From Nostoc sp. C052 (lineage in GTDB: Bacteria > Cyanobacteriota > Cyanobacteriia > Cyanobacteriales > Nostocaceae), in assembly GCF_013393905.1 (NCBI RefSeq), contig NZ_CP040272.1:6581501-6645500 (forward strand): DNA of 64,000 nucleotides, in the 5' to 3' direction. The position numbers were made by a program, and so were the translations under genes. The notes under the pieces are model-generated. The model worked only from the letters and a program-made list of their open reading frames with translations. It was not told where the DNA came from and searched no databases. This document shows positions 17,881 through 27,000 of this stretch, piece after piece; position 1 is the stretch's first letter, and the number at the start of each line of letters is the position of its first letter.

Positions 17881-19782
17881 CTAAATTCTGTTATTAGGTA
17901 AATTTTGCTGGTTGCTTGGCTCTTTACGAGATTGCGATTGAGTATATATATAGGTTACTAATGCTAAAGTCACTCCAATGGCCAAAATCACTCCCAGGAT
18001 TCGCAAGAAATTGGGAGTAATTCTCGTAGCTAGCTGCTCATTTAGCCTTGGTTGGTAAATAGTGTCATCGGTTCGCACTTGTGGTCTGCCTTGATGAGAT
18101 GCAGCCCGAGGTTGATACAACGTCACATCTGGTGGCACTTGTGGTCTGCCTTGATTAGACGCTGGTCGTGGTTGAAACAGTGTCTTATCTGGTGGCACTT
18201 GTTGCCCACCTTGATTAGATGCCTGTCGTGGCTGAAACAGGGTTTTATCTGGTGGCACTTGTTGCCCACCTTGATTAGATGCCTGTCGTGGCTGAAACAG
18301 GGTTTTATCTGGTGGCAATTGTTGCCCACCTTGATTAGATGCCTGTCGTGGCTGAAACAGTGTTTTATCAGGTGGTACTTGTTGTCCACCTTGAGTAGAT
18401 GTCTGTCGTGGTTGATATAACGTTACGTCTGGTTTGCTGGTGTTCGGATTATTCACAGGACTCTGTTGATTTTGCTCAACTGGGTTAAACGGTCTGGGAA
18501 CAGTTTCGTGATTTGAACCTTGATTGTACTCAGGTTGAATAGGAGGAACAGTTTCTTCAGGTTGGTTTTGCTCAATCGGCTTAAATGATCTGGGAACAGT
18601 TTCGTGATTTGAACCCTGATTGTATGCAGATGGAGGACGCAGAATGGTGTCGTCGTTCGATTGTCTGGGAATAGTTTCGTGATTTGAACCCTGATTGTAT
18701 GCAGATGGAGGACGCAGAATGGTGTCGTCGTTCGATTGTCTGGGAATAGTTTCGTGATTTGAACCTTGATTGTCGAAAGATTGCGATCGCCCAGTAATCT
18801 GTCCGGGTACACTAGTATTGCCCGTAATAAATTTGGCAGCAGATTGCAAAGCCTGACTGAGTTCTTCTACAGTTGCAAATCGGTTAGCTGGGTTTTTGTG
18901 GAGGCATTTCATCACCACGGCTTCCAATTGTACGGGTAAATGCTCACATCCTGGTTGCGATCGCAGTGGTTTTGGTGGCTCATAAGCATGAGCCAATACC
19001 CAAGAAGCCTCACTGATATGACTACCCTTAATGCTGATTCCAAATGGATCGGCTGCACTCAGCATTTCATAAAGGATAATCCCTAAGCTGTAAATATCAC
19101 CCCTGGCATCCAAGTTTTGATCGCTTTGGATTTGTTCGGGAGGTGCGTAACGAAACGTACCGATAAATGTACTAGTTATATTTGTAATATTGGAATTTTC
19201 TGAAGATTCACTACGAATTTTGGCAACACCAAAATCCAAAACCTTGACCCACTCTCCCAAATCTGTAGGCGTCAAAAATATATTATCTGGCTTTAAGTCG
19301 CGGTGAACTACCTGAATATGCTCAGTAGTTTTGCCACCTTCCCGTTGCAGAGTAACTCCTTGATGAGCAAGTTGTAGACCCTTACAAACTTGCGCCATAA
19401 TCTTTACCGTCCGCTCAACAGATAGCCGCTTTTCGCGCAGCAGTAATTGCCTGAGCGTTTGCCCCCGCAAATATTCCATCACATAAAATGGAAAACCTTC
19501 TGGAGTTACACCACAGTCACTAATTTTGACGATATGATCACTTTGCAAAGCAGCACAAACTGCCACCTCACGCTCAAAACGCTTTCTCATTTCTTGTGAT
19601 GCCACCAGCGTATCTTTGAGCAACTTCAAAGCTACCTGTTGACCGACACGGGTATCCGTTGCTAGGAAGACTTCTCCCATGCCACCCCCGCCTAACCGTC
19701 TGTCTAAACGGTATCGCTGGTTATCACCTACTAAGCGACCATTCCAAGAATTTGAAGAAGGTGGGGATTTCATCTGGGGCAA
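17881..19782 (-). CDS. Membrane-anchored Ser/Thr protein kinase with internal repeats
   Basis: 633 residues. The kinase domain spans about residues 24-310 with GGGGMGEVF (30-39), the ATP-binding Lys at 53, HRDLKPDN (160-167) and DFGVAK (183-188). A low-complexity linker (about 330-570) follows, with a 25-residue repeat (QSNDDTILRPPSAYNQG) and six 20-residue repeats (for example PPDKTLFQPRQASNQGG). A single transmembrane helix lies near 590-612 (LRILGVILAIGVTLALVTYI), followed by a short basic tail. This is the PknB-like/SpkC-type kinase layout with the kinase in the cytosol. The targets are unknown. The repeats keep Thr in a D-x-T-hydrophobic-aromatic setting and could be autophosphorylation sites. 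Confidence 0.92.
   Translation of the reverse strand: MPQMKSPPSSNSWNGRLVGDNQRYRLDRRLGGGGMGEVFLATDTRVGQQVALKLLKDTLVASQEMRKRFEREVAVCAALQSDHIVKISDCGVTPEGFPFYVMEYLRGQTLRQLLLREKRLSVERTVKIMAQVCKGLQLAHQGVTLQREGGKTTEHIQVVHRDLKPDNIFLTPTDLGEWVKVLDFGVAKIRSESSENSNITNITSTFIGTFRYAPPEQIQSDQNLDARGDIYSLGIILYEMLSAADPFGISIKGSHISEASWVLAHAYEPPKPLRSQPGCEHLPVQLEAVVMKCLHKNPANRFATVEELSQALQSAAKFITGNTSVPGQITGRSQSFDNQGSNHETIPRQSNDDTILRPPSAYNQGSNHETIPRQSNDDTILRPPSAYNQGSNHETVPRSFKPIEQNQPEETVPPIQPEYNQGSNHETVPRPFNPVEQNQQSPVNNPNTSKPDVTLYQPRQTSTQGGQQVPPDKTLFQPRQASNQGGQQLPPDKTLFQPRQASNQGGQQVPPDKTLFQPRQASNQGGQQVPPDKTLFQPRPASNQGRPQVPPDVTLYQPRAASHQGRPQVRTDDTIYQPRLNEQLATRITPNFLRILGVILAIGVTLALVTYIYTQSQSRKEPSNQQNLPNNRI
18061..18420. 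repeat. Six 60-bp tandem repeats inside the kinase gene
   Basis: Six consecutive 60-bp units. The inner three (18181-18360) are almost identical, and divergence increases at the edges. Each encodes 20 residues on the minus strand. A second set of 75-bp units lies at about 18584-18775, where two copies are essentially identical (period confirmed at 18659 and 18734). Confidence 0.9.
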
Positions 19783-20280
19783 CCCATCTTAAGTTACGTT
19801 AAAGTTTTAACTTTAGTCAGAGATAATACTATTATTACAAATAATACATCTTTTTACTTGCTTCGTAGGTTAGATGAATAGTTGTAATATATGCTACTAG
19901 TTGTTTATCTAATTATACTCAGCTTAACATAAAACTAAGGCTGACAATTTGATAAAATGTTTAAAATTAAGACCTTTGGTAGTTGAAATTGGTTCCTGAT
20001 GTGAAGTTCACGTAAATTAGGCTGGGGACTGGGAAATTTGGTGGGAAATTCACATACAGTACTTACGCAAAACGACCAAAAAGCTTAATTTATTGAACAC
20101 CATTTTCTGCGAAATACTACGTATAGCTTGCTTGTTTGCAGAGGTACACGCAGTCTCTCGTAGAGAAAAGAATAATTCTAGGACTTACGCACTTTATACA
20201 CGGGAGGTAGAGCCTAGCTGGACAATACAGCAATTTTCTTAGCGATCGCATCTGGTCGGGAAATTTTATCTAGATTGCAA
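19783..20280. other. Intergenic region between the Ser/Thr kinase and PBP2 genes
   Basis: AT-rich, with a degenerate copy of the TCTCGTAGAGAA repeat near 20155-20166. No gene is supported. Confidence 0.5.
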
Positions 20281-22137
20281 CTAGTCTCCAGTGCCATGTC
20301 CTGAACTCTGAGTTTTCGCCTCTGCTCCTTCAGACTGAGTTTTTTGATACTTACCTGGATATTTATGCTGAAAATAAGCTTCCAGTACTTGTAAAACCAT
20401 CGGCCCACAAATAGTACCGCCATGTTCGCCGGAGTTTTCCCCAAAAGCCACAACCACAATTTCCGGCTTATTGCTGGGGGCATAAGCACCAAACCAAGTA
20501 TGATTTGGGCGACCAACACCAGCTTCCGCAGTGCCACTCTTTCCAGATGCCGGGGGAATTGTGGGCACATTCAAGCTCTTACCAGTACCCTCACTTACCA
20601 CCCTCCGCAGTCCGTCACGGAGAACTTTGATGGTTTCCGATTTCATATTTAAGGATTCTCGCCAGCTTTTTGCTTCTTCATTATCTTTGAGCAAATGCGG
20701 CTTAACTCGATACCCACCATTCGCAGGGACAGCAAACATAATCGCCGATTGTAGGGGTGTCACCTGCAAAGCGCCTTGACCAATTGACATATTAATCGTG
20801 TCGCCAATAGTCCAAGGAGTCTTCAAAACTTTCTGCTTCCATATTTCATCTGGAACCAAACCTTTTGATTCTTCGTTGGGAAATTCAATGCCAGTTTTTT
20901 GACCAAACCCGTATTTGCGACTCCATTCGATTAAAGTTGGGCCACCGACTTTTCTACCAACTTGATAGAAGAAAGTATCACTACTCATAGCGATCGCTCT
21001 GGGAAATCCCAATGGCCCGAATCCGGCGTGGTTCCACTCACCAAATGTCACCCCACCAACAGTCAGGGAACCAAAGGTCTGTAATATTGAGTCTGGAGAA
21101 AATTCACCTGATTCCAATCCAGCTGTGGTAGTCACAATTTTGAACGTACTGGCGGGAGGAAAGGCACTCAGGGCACGATTTACCAAAGGATGATCTTTAC
21201 CTTGCACGCTTTCCCAATCTTTCTGGGAGAGTTTTTGTTTGGAGAAGATATTCGGGTCAAAGGTGGGGTAAGATACCATTGCTAAAATCGCACCATTCTT
21301 CGGATCAATTGCGGCGATCGCACCTCGTTGATTTCCTAAAGCTTTTTCGGCTGCCTTTTGCACATCTAAATCGATGGTTAGGTGCAAATCGTTACCAGCT
21401 TTTGCCTGTTTCTCGCCAATAACCCGGATTGGTCTACCAGCACCATCTACTTCCACCTGCTGACCGCCCCATTCGCCCCGTAGAGCTTTCTCATAAGCTT
21501 TTTCTACGCCCATCTGACCAATTACATCTCCTAGTCGGTAGCCTTGCTCCTTTTTGTCCTTTAACTGGTCGGCAGTCAACTCTCGCGTATAACCTAGTAC
21601 ATGCGCCAATTCCTTGCCGTGGGGATAATAACGCACCGAGTCTGTATTAATTTCCACTTCCGGGAGTTCATTCTTATACTCCTTTAATGCCGTGATTTCT
21701 GCTTCATTTAGATCGCGAGCAACCCGGATGAGTGAAGAAGAATTAGCACCTGCTTGTTCTAATTTCTTTTCCATCTCATCTTGCGGAATGTTGAGAATTT
21801 GCGCTAAACGCGGGCCGACTACAGACCAGGAAGGTTTAGTATGTGCCATCGGCCACAAATATACAGAGCTAGGATAGCGAGTACTGGCTAAAAGTTTGCC
21901 ATTCCGGTCAAAAATATTGCCCCGTTCAGGTTGTTTGGCAATCATCCGAATTCGGTTTGCTTCGGCTCTTTCCCGGAGTTTTGGCCCTTCAACGATTTGC
22001 AAATATGCCAAACGCGCCCCAATCCCAGCCATCATTAATAGGGTAAATAGGATTAAAAATATTGATTGGAAACCACGTCCAACTGTACGGGTATCTTTTT
22101 TGCTGCCAAGTGATGGGAATAAAGACATAAGTATCAA
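20281..22137 (-). CDS. mrdA: Penicillin-binding protein 2 (peptidoglycan D,D-transpeptidase)
   Basis: 618 residues. There is an N-terminal cytoplasmic tail, a transmembrane segment near residues 25-45 (IFLILFTLLMMAGIGARLAY), the PBP dimerisation domain (RIRMIAKQPERGNIFDRNG), then the transpeptidase with the active Ser in PPASTFKIV near 330, SSD in the SxN position near 385, and KSGTAE near 533. Class B PBPs of this type work with RodA in elongation. No rodA gene is adjacent. Two start codons are close (MILMSLF), and the ATG at 22128 is an equally good start. The C-terminus ends in a Ser/Gln-rich tail. Confidence 0.93.
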   Translation of the reverse strand: MILMSLFPSLGSKKDTRTVGRGFQSIFLILFTLLMMAGIGARLAYLQIVEGPKLRERAEANRIRMIAKQPERGNIFDRNGKLLASTRYPSSVYLWPMAHTKPSWSVVGPRLAQILNIPQDEMEKKLEQAGANSSSLIRVARDLNEAEITALKEYKNELPEVEINTDSVRYYPHGKELAHVLGYTRELTADQLKDKKEQGYRLGDVIGQMGVEKAYEKALRGEWGGQQVEVDGAGRPIRVIGEKQAKAGNDLHLTIDLDVQKAAEKALGNQRGAIAAIDPKNGAILAMVSYPTFDPNIFSKQKLSQKDWESVQGKDHPLVNRALSAFPPASTFKIVTTTAGLESGEFSPDSILQTFGSLTVGGVTFGEWNHAGFGPLGFPRAIAMSSDTFFYQVGRKVGGPTLIEWSRKYGFGQKTGIEFPNEESKGLVPDEIWKQKVLKTPWTIGDTINMSIGQGALQVTPLQSAIMFAVPANGGYRVKPHLLKDNEEAKSWRESLNMKSETIKVLRDGLRRVVSEGTGKSLNVPTIPPASGKSGTAEAGVGRPNHTWFGAYAPSNKPEIVVVAFGENSGEHGGTICGPMVLQVLEAYFQHKYPGKYQKTQSEGAEAKTQSSGHGTGD

Positions 22138-22557
22138 TTACAAAATTCAAAATTTAAAATGAATAAACGCAATTTTAGCGAGCCTTTTAGAAATTGTTAA
22201 TATGCAGTTTTAATGCTTAGGGACTTCCAAATAAAAAATATTCAATTAACTCTTGTGGGGTGGGCATTTTGCCCGCCCTATGGACTAGGCGGGCAAGATG
22301 CCCACCCCACAATATTGGATATGCTCCAACTGAGCCTCCTGCCTCCTTCAATAGCTTCATCAAAGAATATCTAAGTACTAGCACGAGTATATACAATTAA
22401 GCTGATACTTTGATACTGAGGATGAAATAATCCGACGAGTATATTCTTAAACAATTGTTTTTGGCGGATACAATGAACCAAGGTGTCAAATCTAGTCTGC
22501 CCAATAGACTACATAAAGTGACAAAATAACGTAAATCACGGCATTCTACTGAAGATT
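22138..22557. repeat. Divergent intergenic region with a GGGACTTCCAA MITE-like copy
   Basis: TTAGGGACTTCCAA at 22217-22230 is the same end sequence as at 17336 and 47617. It is followed by a hairpin with arms GTGGGGTGGGCAT (22255-22267) and ATGCCCACCCCAC (22298-22310). The right-hand end is not recognisable. The remainder presumably carries the promoters of the PBP2 and potA-like genes. Confidence 0.65.
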
Positions 22558-23685
22558 ATGGCTCAAATTGTCATGCAGAATCAGAGGGGGATAACAAGTT
22601 TTCAGCCACTTGATGTTGAACTGCGTAACGTCTTCAAGTTTTTTAACCAAGAACCAGCAGTAAATGGAATCGACTTGGATGTTAGACAAGGAGAATTTTT
22701 TAGTATTTTAGGCCCCTCCGGTTGTGGTAAAACAACAACACTGCGCTTAATTGCTGGGTTTGAAATCGCTGACGCTGGTAAGGTGCTGATTCAGGGTCAG
22801 TCTATGACTAATGTGCCGCCTTACCGCCGACCCGTCAATACTGTATTTCAAAGTTACGCTTTATTTAACCACCTAAATGTCTGGAATAACATCGCTTTTG
22901 GATTGCGGTTAAAAAAAATACCCAAATCGAAAATTGAATCTAGAGTCCAAGAGGCTTTAAAACTCGTGAAAATGGAAAGTTTGCGATCGCGCTTTCCCAA
23001 TCAACTTTCTGGTGGTCAACAGCAGCGAGTTGCTTTAGCCAGGGCTTTAGTTAACCGTCCCACCGTTGTATTGTTAGATGAACCTTTAGGGGCGTTAGAT
23101 TTAAAGCTACGTAAAGAAATGCAGGTTGAGTTATCAAATTTACATAAAGACTTGGGATTGACTTTTGTAATGGTGACACACGACCAAGAAGAAGCATTAT
23201 GTTTGAGCGATCGCATTGCTGTGATGAATCAGGGCAAAATTGAACAAGTTGGTACTCCCAGCCAAATTTACGAACGTCCCTGCACGTCTTTTGTGGCTGA
23301 TTTTATTGGCGATACTAATTTATTCAGTGGTGAAATTGTCTCGGTAGACTCCACCAATGTGCAAATTTCGACAAAAACAGGACTCTCAATTGTCATTAGC
23401 CGCACTGAAGATACACCAACCGAATTATCACAAGCTGTAGTCGTGAGTGTGCGTCCAGAAAAAATACAGCTTTCGCTTTATCCACCAAACTTGCCAGCTA
23501 ACTGCTTTGAAGGACGGCTGATCAACGTTATGTATTTGGGTACACACGTTAATTATGTTGTGGAATTAACAAATAGCATTAGCATTCATGTGTTGCAACC
23601 GAATACTTTGGGCGTTTTACCAGACCGCGATACACCTATTTATGTCTGGTGGGCAGAAACCGATTGTTTAGCAATTTGTCAATAG
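22558..23685 (+). CDS. potA: ABC transporter ATP-binding protein, PotA-like
   Basis: 375 residues. Walker A is GPSGCGKTT near residue 53, the ABC signature is LSGGQQQRVALARAL near 147-161, Walker B is VVLLDEPLGALD, and the H-loop is VTHDQEEAL. A C-terminal TOBE-type domain follows (VVVSVRPEKIQLS). The closest well-known family is the spermidine/putrescine ATPase PotA, but the same fold serves iron and sulfate importers. No permease or binding-protein gene lies next to it, so the substrate is inferred from family resemblance only. Confidence 0.88.
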   Translation: MAQIVMQNQRGITSFQPLDVELRNVFKFFNQEPAVNGIDLDVRQGEFFSILGPSGCGKTTTLRLIAGFEIADAGKVLIQGQSMTNVPPYRRPVNTVFQSYALFNHLNVWNNIAFGLRLKKIPKSKIESRVQEALKLVKMESLRSRFPNQLSGGQQQRVALARALVNRPTVVLLDEPLGALDLKLRKEMQVELSNLHKDLGLTFVMVTHDQEEALCLSDRIAVMNQGKIEQVGTPSQIYERPCTSFVADFIGDTNLFSGEIVSVDSTNVQISTKTGLSIVISRTEDTPTELSQAVVVSVRPEKIQLSLYPPNLPANCFEGRLINVMYLGTHVNYVVELTNSISIHVLQPNTLGVLPDRDTPIYVWWAETDCLAICQ

Positions 23686-24082
23686 TCAAACAATTTTGGA
23701 TTTTAGATTTTAGATTGACCGGAGATTTATTCTACGTAGATTCTATGAGTGTACTTCCAATACGGTTAAGGTTTTTTGGTGAAAATTCTAGATCGCAAAG
23801 ATGCGATGAATCACCGTCTCTACAATAATCAGTCTTTGGTAGAGACGGCGATTTATCGAACAGAATTCAGGAGTCAGAATTCATTCTGAATTCTGTATGA
23901 CTGGCGGATAGCGTAGCATAAAGCCAACTCTTGGAGGCATGGCTTCTCTTCTCCTTTGGAGACGCTAACGCGAACAAGAATCCGCGTACTCTTACAGAGA
24001 AGCAAGCTACGCGCAGCGTCTCGTAGAGAGAGCGTCTTGATTCTGACTTCTGACTTCTGAATTCTTCTTCACCTAGCAATCT
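23686..24082. repeat. Intergenic region built of dispersed repeats
   Basis: Contains TAGAGACGGCGATTTATCG at about 23839 (also at 17648 and 36953), TTCTGACTTCTGAATTC STRR pieces on both sides forming an inverted structure, GGAGACGCTAACGCG, and AAGCTACGCGCAGCGTCTCG near 24004-24023, which recurs at 54164-54183. No gene is supported. Confidence 0.7.
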
Positions 24083-27000
24083 TCATTGCCGGACTGGAAT
24101 TGCAATTACAAACTCTGTACCTTGTCCTGGAGATGAATTGCATTGTATCGAACCACTGTGTTTTTCTACGATAATTTGCCGAGCGATCGCCAACCCCAAC
24201 CCCGTCCCTTTGCCCACAGATTTCGTAGTAAATAAATGGTCAAATATCTTTGCTTTGACTTCTTCATTCATGCCATTAGCGTTATCAGCAATTTTTATTT
24301 CAACCTGATGATCTTCCAATGAAGTTTTGATTGTAATCTGGTGAGGATTTTCTTTAATTTCTGCAAAACTCCGCCCAGTGTTAGACTCATCTAAAGCATC
24401 AATAGCATTGGCGATAATGTTCATAAATACTTGATTTAGTTGTCCAGGAAAACATTCAACTTTAGGTAAATTACCATATTCAGTTATCACTTCAATTGCT
24501 GGACGTTGTTCATTTGCTTTGAGGCGATGCTTGAGAATTAAAATTGTACTATCAATACCTTCATGAATGTTGAATGGCACTTTGTAATCTTTATCTGCAC
24601 GGGAGAAAGTTCTTAAACTAGTGCTGATGTTTTTGAGGCGATCGCACGCCATTACCATTGAATCAATTGACTTGGGTAAATCTTCTAAACTATAAGTTAA
24701 GTCAATTTCTTCTGCATGATCAATAATTTCAGTACTCGGATTGGGTAGACTTTGTTGATAAAGTTTCAAGTGTTGAACAACATCAGCAATAGTTGGTTTA
24801 GCTTGTTTGAGACTCGCAGCAATAAAGCCCAAAGGATTGTTCATTTCATGGGCGACGCCAGCTACTAAATTACCCAGTGCAGACATTTTCTCACTTTGAA
24901 CAATTTGTAATTGCGCTTGTTGTAAATCTTCTAATACTATTCCGAGTGCTTGAGATTTTTCTATTACTGCTTCTTCAGCTTGTTTGCGATCCGTAATATT
25001 AATAGTTGTCCCGACTACGCGATAAACTTTTCCCGTCTCATCTTTTAAGGGACTGAGTGTGGTTAAGAACCAAATTTTATCGTCATTAAATGTTAGACAT
25101 TCTTCATAGGTAATGGGTATTCCAGTTTGGAAACAATGCAGATATTTTTGCTCGATTGCTGCACTTTCATCAGGAGCCATTACTTCTTGCGGACTTTTAC
25201 CCAGCACTTCCGAAGCAGGTATACCAACCGTTAGTTCGCACGATTTACTCCATCCGGTGTACTCAAACCTACCATTATCTCGGATGTCAGTCACAAAGAT
25301 GAGACAGCCAACACCTTCGTAAATACTACTGAGGAACTTGTCTCGCTCTTGGAGATGCTTATATAATTGGGCATTTTCTAAAGCGATCGCAGCTTGAGTG
25401 CAAAGGAAATTGGTCACAGAAAGGCGATCGCTAGTAAATACCCCTTGAGTCAGTTGATTTTCTAGATAAATAATCCCTACCAAACGCCCTTGATTGATAA
25501 TCGGGGTACATAATACACTCTGGGGTTGTGTTCGCTGCATGTATTCCCCAATCAACCCAATAATATCTGTTTTGCAATTGTCTATAACAACTGTTTGTTG
25601 AGTATTTTTGACGTAATTAATTACTTTTACGGGAATATAATGACAATCATCGAGTAATTGAGATTCCAGAATGGTTTGTATTTTCTCATGATTGATAAAG
25701 GTAATTGCCCTAACTTGCCAAATATCATCTTGGGGAAGAATTAACACAGCTTTTTTCGCACCGGAGTTTTCTAGGATAATGCTAGTCAAGCTGGTAATGA
25801 GTTGATTTAATTCTAGAGAACTGGAGATAGTTTGAGCGGCTTTGAGGATTGAGGTAAAATCTAGGGCATTAGAAATACTGGTGTTCGTAGTAGTAGAAGC
25901 GCGATGAGATGAGGAAGTGCCAGAAGAAAAAGCGATAGTTTCTAGAGGATTGAAATGAATTTGTCGCTGTTGCAGAATTGGTTGCAGTAGTCGAGGATAG
26001 CGCTTTTCTAAGTCTTCTATTTTGGCTTTTGCACCCCAACGAGCATAGCAATAGTATGCTTCCTGCATATATGTTTGGGCGACTTTTTCTCTACCCCAGT
26101 CGAGATAGAACTTGGCGGCGAGTTCGTTAGCGAGGGCTTCTTCTTGGAGATATTGGTTTTTTTGAGCCAGTTGAATAGCAAGATCGTAAAGTTCCATTGC
26201 CTCTGTCTTCTGTCCGTAAACGCGATATTTTTCGGCTTCGACTAAATAATATTTATGCTGGAAGTTCATGGGAGCATGAGATGTCCATTGTTTCAGTTTT
26301 TGCTGATTTACAAGGACTCGCTGCTGCAATCTTTCTTGTTCCTCTTCACAAGTATCGGGTAAGATAGCTAGCTGGGTTAGTGAATCATAAAAATGAAAAA
26401 TTGCTACCATGATACAGCCAGCTACCCCATCTAAATATTGTTGAGCATAGTCTGCCACTACAATAGCTTCATCCCATTCTTGGAACAGATGGCAAAGGAT
26501 CAATTTATTGACATACAGCGTACCAATGGCGTAAAGATCGTTAGCCGTTTGGTGCAAAGGCAGCATTTTGGCTTCATTATAAACCACGCCTTGAAATTGC
26601 CAAGGTAGATAACTTTGACTAACTGAAGTTGACCCTAAATTCAAAGTAGATTGATAGAAAATATTCAGATAATTGTAAGCAACTTCCTGCTTCAGTTGAG
26701 CTAAAGCTTGACTATAAGCTGCCATTTCTTTTTCTAAAACAGTTAGTTCTTTGCCTAAGAAAAAGGATAGAGAACAATAATTATAAGCACAGTAAGCGGC
26801 ATATTCTAAAGCACCCATTTCCAAACCACTCTGATATCCTTCCGAGAGAGGAACAAGAGATGTTTGAATGGGATATTTCCACGGTTTCACAAATGGATAC
26901 ACCATGTTAATCGTGCTAGCTTTAAATTCCTGACTCCGCGATTTTGCGAGGAGATCCAATGCCAATTCACCTGCCTGATTTCCTAACTCAATTTCTCCTG

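Noticed and set aside
18061..18420. CRISPR-like regularly spaced repeats
   Set aside because: The 60-bp units are contiguous, have no unique spacers, and encode the kinase linker in frame.
18052..18420. 122-codon plus-strand ORF and similar antisense frames across the kinase repeats
   Set aside because: These are shadow frames created by the 60-bp and 75-bp repeats, with no start context or family match.
20214..20570. 118-codon minus-strand ORF
   Set aside because: Overlaps the 3' end of the PBP2 gene in another frame; PBP2 motifs decide the real frame.
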